Shown piece by piece: positions 60,551-64,000 of a DNA stretch of 64,000 nt. Numbering within the stretch: position 1 is the stretch's first letter; the number at the start of each line of letters is the position of its first letter. The notes under the pieces were generated by a model that worked only from the letters and a program-made list of their open reading frames with translations, had not been told where the DNA came from and did no database searches. The translations under genes and the position numbers were made by a program. The stretch is from Phycisphaerae bacterium (GTDB lineage Bacteria > Planctomycetota > Phycisphaerae > Phycisphaerales > SM1A02): assembly GCA_018701395.1 (NCBI GenBank), contig JABIWU010000090.1:62001-126000 (forward strand), written 5' to 3'.

Positions 60551-60657
60551 CAAAAATTCTTCGTTATCCGTGTCGCTCGAAGCGCACTTATGGGTTAGCT
60601 ACCGTGCGACTGCCTCAGAACGGCGCGATCACTTGAACACCGAGGGATAAGTACGGT

Positions 60658-61314
60658 ATGATTCCGCCAATGGAACTATATATAGATACAGCAAATATGG
60701 ACGAAATCAACGAAGCCGCAGCATTGGGCGTTCTTGATGGCGTGACAACAAATCCAAGCTTAATCGCAAAAGAAGGCGTGGACTTTCACACACGCATGTC
60801 TGAGATTTGCGCCGTAGTTTCAGGCCCCGTCAGTGGCGAAGTGGTTTCTTTGGAACACGACAGCATGATTGCAGAAGCAAATGATTTGCTTCAAATTGCA
60901 GACAACCTCGTCATCAAACTCCCATGCACTGTTGATGGATTGAAGGCGTGCAAAACATTGTCAGACCGAAATGTTAGAACAAACTTAACGTTATGTTTTC
61001 AGCCATTGCAAGCGTTGATGGTCGCAAAGGCAGGAGCATTTTTAGTTAGCCCATTCTTAGGCCGAATAGATGATATTGGCGGTGATGGGATGGAGTTGAT
61101 TCAACAAATAAGAACGGTGTACGATAATTACGGGTTCACCACTAAAATTCTAGCAGCATCAATACGCCATCCATTGCATCTTGTTCAATGTGCACTGCTT
61201 GGGGCAGATGTTGCAACCGTTCCAATGAAAGTCATTAAGCAAATGATGCATCATCCACTTACTGACAAGGGTCTTGAAGGATTTCTTGCTGACTGGAACG
61301 CCCGTAAGCAATAA
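60658..61314 (+). CDS. Transaldolase-like / fructose-6-phosphate aldolase
   Basis: A 218 aa TIM-barrel aldolase of the small TalC/FSA group. Seen: MELYIDTANMDEINEAAALG, DGVTTNPSLIAKEG, Schiff-base Lys in DNLVIKLPCTVDGL, NLTLCFQPLQALMVAKAGA and ILAASIRHPLHL. Residue pattern does not settle transaldolase versus FSA. GAGGG (60642-60646) supports ATG 60658; the family usually starts at the equivalent of ATG 60670. Confidence 0.9.
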   Translation: MIPPMELYIDTANMDEINEAAALGVLDGVTTNPSLIAKEGVDFHTRMSEICAVVSGPVSGEVVSLEHDSMIAEANDLLQIADNLVIKLPCTVDGLKACKTLSDRNVRTNLTLCFQPLQALMVAKAGAFLVSPFLGRIDDIGGDGMELIQQIRTVYDNYGFTTKILAASIRHPLHLVQCALLGADVATVPMKVIKQMMHHPLTDKGLEGFLADWNARKQ

Positions 61315-61332
61315 TTCAAAACGAATTATTTT
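61310..61332. terminator. AT-rich hairpin between convergent genes
   Basis: AATAATTC (61310-61317) and GAATTATT (61323-61330) form a perfect 8-base stem around AAAAC, followed on the plus strand by TT and on the minus strand by only short A/T. It spans the ends of the aldolase and kinase genes. Weak as a terminator because the stem has a single G-C pair. Confidence 0.3.
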
Positions 61333-62642
61333 ATAATTACCCAGATTAGTAAAAAAATATTGAGTAGCCCACTCACGATAAGCATCGGTAAATACATAGA
61401 TGAGATTTCAGACGCGGGCTTGTCCGAGCTTTGTCGGGCCGGTTTATTTACTGAAGTTGCTTTTACAACTTCGGCAAGTTTTGCAAAATCTAAAGTTGGT
61501 TGTGCAAACTGAGGCGACTTGCCGCTTGCTACTGCGTCTAAATCTTCAATTAAGTCTGCTGCGTTTTGGTATCTCTGGGACACATCTTTAGCCATCATCA
61601 TTTCAATAACTTGTGAGAATCCCGCAGAAAGCGATGGATTTATATGGTCCGGCGGTACGAGTTCCTGTTTTAAATGGCGGTGCATTACGTCGGATGGGTT
61701 TTTGCCTGAGAAAGGGACTTTGCCGGTCACCATGTGATACAGGGTTGCACCAAGGCCGTAAATATCTGCTGCAGGCGTGATGTTTTTTTTGCCACGTATT
61801 TGTTCCGGACTAATGTAGTAGGGTGTTCCGTATGCTCGCCCTGATTCTGCCTCTGCAGCTTCGCGGTCATCAAGTGCCCGCGCTAACCCAAGGTCTGCAA
61901 GCTTTACATCGCCATTGTTGGCAATCATAATATTTTTAGGTTTAATGTCGCGGTGAATAAACCCAACGTCGTGCGCGTGCTTAAGTGCCTTGGCAACTTG
62001 GCGAATAATTGGCAAGGCTTCTTGCTCGGTAAGTTTTTTCTTTTCGACAATTTGCTCATGGACAGTGTCGCCGTCAACATATTCCATAACGAAGTAATGG
62101 TATTCGCCAGATTTTCCAACGTCGTATGCTTGCACGATATTGGCGTCATTCAATTTGGCCGCAGCGCGTCCTTCTTTGTAGAATCGTTCGAGGAAGTCCT
62201 TGCTCTCAGAAAATTTCTTCGGTAATACTTTGATTGCAACTGGGCGGTCTAAACTTTCTTGTTGGGCAAGAAAAACAGTCGCCATTGCGCCAGCGCCAAG
62301 TTTGCGAATTATTCGGTAGCCTTCAATGCGTTGAGTTGATTTCCGAGTGTCAAAATCAGATTGAAGTCGGTCAAGTTGTCTACGAGTTACATAATTGTGA
62401 TTTACTAAAACATCGCCAAGTGTGTGCCCGGTTGCATTGCCTTCAGCATCTTGCAAGAGGTTTGAACATTCGTTCAGTTCTTCTTGAGTTACAAGTCCGG
62501 TATCGACGACTAATTTTCCAAGAATAGTTTCAAAGCCGAACGTAGATGCGCCAGGGGAGCCGCTTCGATCCGTAGACGACGTAGTTGGTTTTGTATCTTC
62601 GGCTGTTCCAGAGTCAGAATTATGTTGTTCTTGTTCAGTCAT
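61326..62642 (-). CDS. Ser/Thr protein kinase with tail anchor
   Basis: A 438 aa Hanks-type kinase. Seen: residues about 38-100 form a helical N-terminal domain (ILGKLVVDTGLVTQEELNEC, LGDVLVNHNYVTRRQLDRLQ) like MshEN/GspE N-terminal repeats. The kinase domain begins at about 109 (RIIRKLGAGAMATVFLAQ) with ATP Lys138 (AIKVL), HRD at 230-232 (HRDIKPKNIM), DLG at 250-252 and GTPYYISPEQIRGK. A single membrane helix closes the protein (MYLPMLIVSGLLNIFLLIWVII), so it is tail-anchored and lacks any extracellular sensor. ATG 62654 is an alternative start. Confidence 0.9.
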   Translation of the reverse strand: MTEQEQHNSDSGTAEDTKPTTSSTDRSGSPGASTFGFETILGKLVVDTGLVTQEELNECSNLLQDAEGNATGHTLGDVLVNHNYVTRRQLDRLQSDFDTRKSTQRIEGYRIIRKLGAGAMATVFLAQQESLDRPVAIKVLPKKFSESKDFLERFYKEGRAAAKLNDANIVQAYDVGKSGEYHYFVMEYVDGDTVHEQIVEKKKLTEQEALPIIRQVAKALKHAHDVGFIHRDIKPKNIMIANNGDVKLADLGLARALDDREAAEAESGRAYGTPYYISPEQIRGKKNITPAADIYGLGATLYHMVTGKVPFSGKNPSDVMHRHLKQELVPPDHINPSLSAGFSQVIEMMMAKDVSQRYQNAADLIEDLDAVASGKSPQFAQPTLDFAKLAEVVKATSVNKPARQSSDKPASEISSMYLPMLIVSGLLNIFLLIWVIIK

Positions 62643-62744
62643 TTTTAAGTACATATAACTATTAACGATGATTGTACCTTTGTCAAGGCAAAGTGAGGGT
62701 GTTTTATGCGTTCCATCGAATGGATTGCTACGGTAGGATGCCCA

Positions 62745-62756
62745 AATTATGATGCA
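62745..62756 (+). promoter_or_regulatory. Possible leaderless promoter of maf
   Basis: AATTAT (62745-62750), 6 bases, then ATG 62757. The hexamer is weak and the start is contested by ATG 62793 with GAAGG upstream. Confidence 0.25.
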
Positions 62757-63392
62757 ATGGAAACCTCAAACATCAATGAAGGCAGCACTCTGATGCAGTG
62801 GAAGAAGCCACTTGTGCTTGCTAGCGCATCTCCAAGGCGTGTGGAATTGCTTATTTCCGCTGGAATTGACGCATTTACTTGTCCCCCAACAATCGATGAT
62901 GGTGTAATTGTCTGTGGGTCGCTTATGCCGAATTGTTGGGTAGAAACACTTGCTGTTATGAAGGCGCAGCATGTTGCAGGTAAGCATCACGATAAAATTG
63001 GGACTATTCTCGCCGCTGATACTGTCTGTGTTGTAGACAATCAAATTCTCGGGCAACCGAAAGATGCTGAAGATGCAAGGCAAATGCTTTTACGGATGAA
63101 TAATCGTTCACATGAAGTTTTTACAGGGTGGTGTCTGATTTCAATGGATGGAGAGCAATTGGAGAGCGGTTGCGAGGTTGCGTCAATTACCATTGGCGAA
63201 ATCGATGCTAAAGAGATTACGCAATATGTTGATTCTCAGAAGTGGTGCGGTAAGGCGGGAGCGTATAATTTGTCGGAACGCGTTGCTGCTGGTTGGCCAA
63301 TTATTTGTGATGGCGATCCGACGTGTGTAATGGGACTCCCGATGGATAGATTAAAAGAAAATCTACATTGTTTCTTCGGAGACAACTCCTAA
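62757..63392 (+). CDS. maf: Maf-family nucleoside triphosphate pyrophosphatase
   Basis: House-cleaning pyrophosphatase for dTTP/UTP or modified nucleotides. Seen: LVLASASPRRVELL, TILAADTVCVVDNQILGQPKDAEDA and HEVFTGWCLIS, with SGKAGAYN-type WCGKAGAYNLSERVA near the end. 211 aa from ATG 62757; the conserved region begins at ATG 62793 (MQWKKPLVLAS), behind GAAGG, so this later start is equally possible. The lpxK start follows the stop directly. Confidence 0.9.
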   Translation: METSNINEGSTLMQWKKPLVLASASPRRVELLISAGIDAFTCPPTIDDGVIVCGSLMPNCWVETLAVMKAQHVAGKHHDKIGTILAADTVCVVDNQILGQPKDAEDARQMLLRMNNRSHEVFTGWCLISMDGEQLESGCEVASITIGEIDAKEITQYVDSQKWCGKAGAYNLSERVAAGWPIICDGDPTCVMGLPMDRLKENLHCFFGDNS

Positions 63393-64000
63393 ATGAATAC
63401 ACCACTGCAAAGTTGGCTTGATTTTTTCGCAATTCCAGCATCGTGGTTGTATGGAAAAATTGTTCGTATGCGAAATCGACATTACGACAATCAAAAAAAT
63501 GTTAAACGTGTTCCGCTCCCTGTCATTGCCGTTGGTAATTTGACAGTGGGTGGCACAGGCAAATCGCCATTGGTCCGATGGATTGTCCGACGATTAAGAG
63601 AAAATGGCTACAACCCTGCGATTGTGATGCGAGGTTACGCTGCAGTAAATCCAGAACTTGCAGACGAAGCTGTTGAATACAAAGAAAAGTTTGGCGAAAT
63701 AGATGTCATCGTTGGCGGAGATCGTTTCGTGCATATTTCAAAATATTTGGAAAACGGTGGCAAGGCCGATTGTCTTGTGATGGACGACGGCTTTCAACAC
63801 CGGAAATTACATAGAGACCTCGACATTGTTGTTTTAGATTTTCTTCGCGACGCTTTTTCTCAGCGTATGCTCCCAGCAGGATGGCTTAGGGAACCAGTGG
63901 AGGGATTGGGACGAGCAGATGCAACGGTGGTAAGCCACGCACAGTGCGCTGAGCCGAAGTTTGCAAAAGAAGTAAAGGCCATTTCCGGCAAAGAACCGAT
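63393..64000 (+). CDS. lpxK: Tetraacyldisaccharide 4'-kinase LpxK, N-terminal part
   Basis: Phosphorylates the 4' position of the lipid A disaccharide. The first 202 codons are visible; the rest lies beyond the right edge. Seen: ASWLYGKIVRMRNRHYD, Walker A VGNLTVGGTGKSPLV, SRGY-type (VMRGYAAV) and MDDGFQHRKLHRDLDIVVLD, all LpxK marks. It begins at the base after the maf stop. With lpxD, lpxC and lpxA at 17854-21100 it supports a full lipid A pathway. Confidence 0.94.
   Translation, partial: MNTPLQSWLDFFAIPASWLYGKIVRMRNRHYDNQKNVKRVPLPVIAVGNLTVGGTGKSPLVRWIVRRLRENGYNPAIVMRGYAAVNPELADEAVEYKEKFGEIDVIVGGDRFVHISKYLENGGKADCLVMDDGFQHRKLHRDLDIVVLDFLRDAFSQRMLPAGWLREPVEGLGRADATVVSHAQCAEPKFAKEVKAISGKEP

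Noticed and set aside
1-64000. CRISPR arrays, insertion sequences, phage or toxin-antitoxin modules
   Set aside because: No repeated spacer-like units, transposase or integrase motifs, or paired small toxin/antitoxin frames were found on reading.

Overview
The window is a contiguous piece of an AT-leaning, gene-dense bacterial chromosome. It is most consistent with a member of the Planctomycetota, class Phycisphaerae (inference). The reasons are an LpxC-FabZ fusion inside a bamA-skp-skp-lpxD-lpxC/fabZ-lpxA cluster, H-X9-DG-style pseudopilins, a secreted beta-helix protein with Cys-rich and dockerin-like C-terminal segments, an FloA/NfeD cluster and a diderm (lipid A) gene set. No phage, insertion sequence, CRISPR array or defence island is visible. 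Most of the window is housekeeping or envelope genes, tightly packed with many 4-base ATGA overlaps.

Layout. 1-3018 (minus): panC-nadD-rimO-lepA (lepA cut by the window edge). 3138-3494: an A-type Fe-S carrier. 3491-6126 (minus): a FabF-type ketosynthase coupled to a ketosynthase-like partner that has lost both active-site histidines. 6192-6290: a 32-codon remnant of a SulP transporter. 6315-7747 (minus): tRNA-Leu(UAG) and class II DAHP synthase. 7804-11174: DoxX-like protein, then vWA-ExbB-ExbD-ExbD. 11149-13986: sigma-70 factor, UVR-motif protein and gcvT. 14034-21100: outer-membrane biogenesis and lipid A cluster. 21122-22558: small acidic, membrane and lipoprotein genes. 22661-28355: type IV pilus/type II secretion genes (pilT, pilC, prepilins, a large PilX-like protein). 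28352-31337 (minus): pdxJ-nudix-PTPS-glmM. 31425-35289: PhoU, UDP-sugar pyrophosphorylase, DedA and an unusual P-loop protein. 35247-39813: truA, bshB1-like, dut, YqaA-like, moaA and the beta-helix protein. 39778-45335 (minus): sufBCDSUT. 45606-50117: Tat/lipoprotein FAD oxidoreductase, tmRNA, adk and recJ. 50103-57515 (minus): seven-gene NfeD-NfeD-FloA-aminotransferase-PlsC-DUF21-DUF21 operon. 57606-59596 (minus): two tandem pseudopilins. 60076-64000: RidA, transaldolase/FSA, tail-anchored Ser/Thr kinase, maf and lpxK (cut by the edge).

How it works together. Large parts serve the diderm envelope: BamA, Skp-like chaperones, LpxD/C/FabZ/A/K, GlmM and UDP-GlcNAc-type pyrophosphorylase for sugar precursors, the ExbB/D motor, FloA/NfeD membrane organisation, and pili. 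The SUF operon plus the IscA-type carrier supply Fe-S clusters for enzymes such as RimO and MoaA that lie in the same window.

The most unusual signal is regulatory. At least a dozen first-of-operon or single genes have a -10-like hexamer (TANNNT or close) placed 6 or 7 bases before the start codon, with no Shine-Dalgarno sequence. This implies widespread leaderless mRNAs. Four of these promoters also carry a GGTCTGG/CCAGACC element directly upstream of the -10. The same element forms two palindromes at 36074-36133 and 45410-45433.
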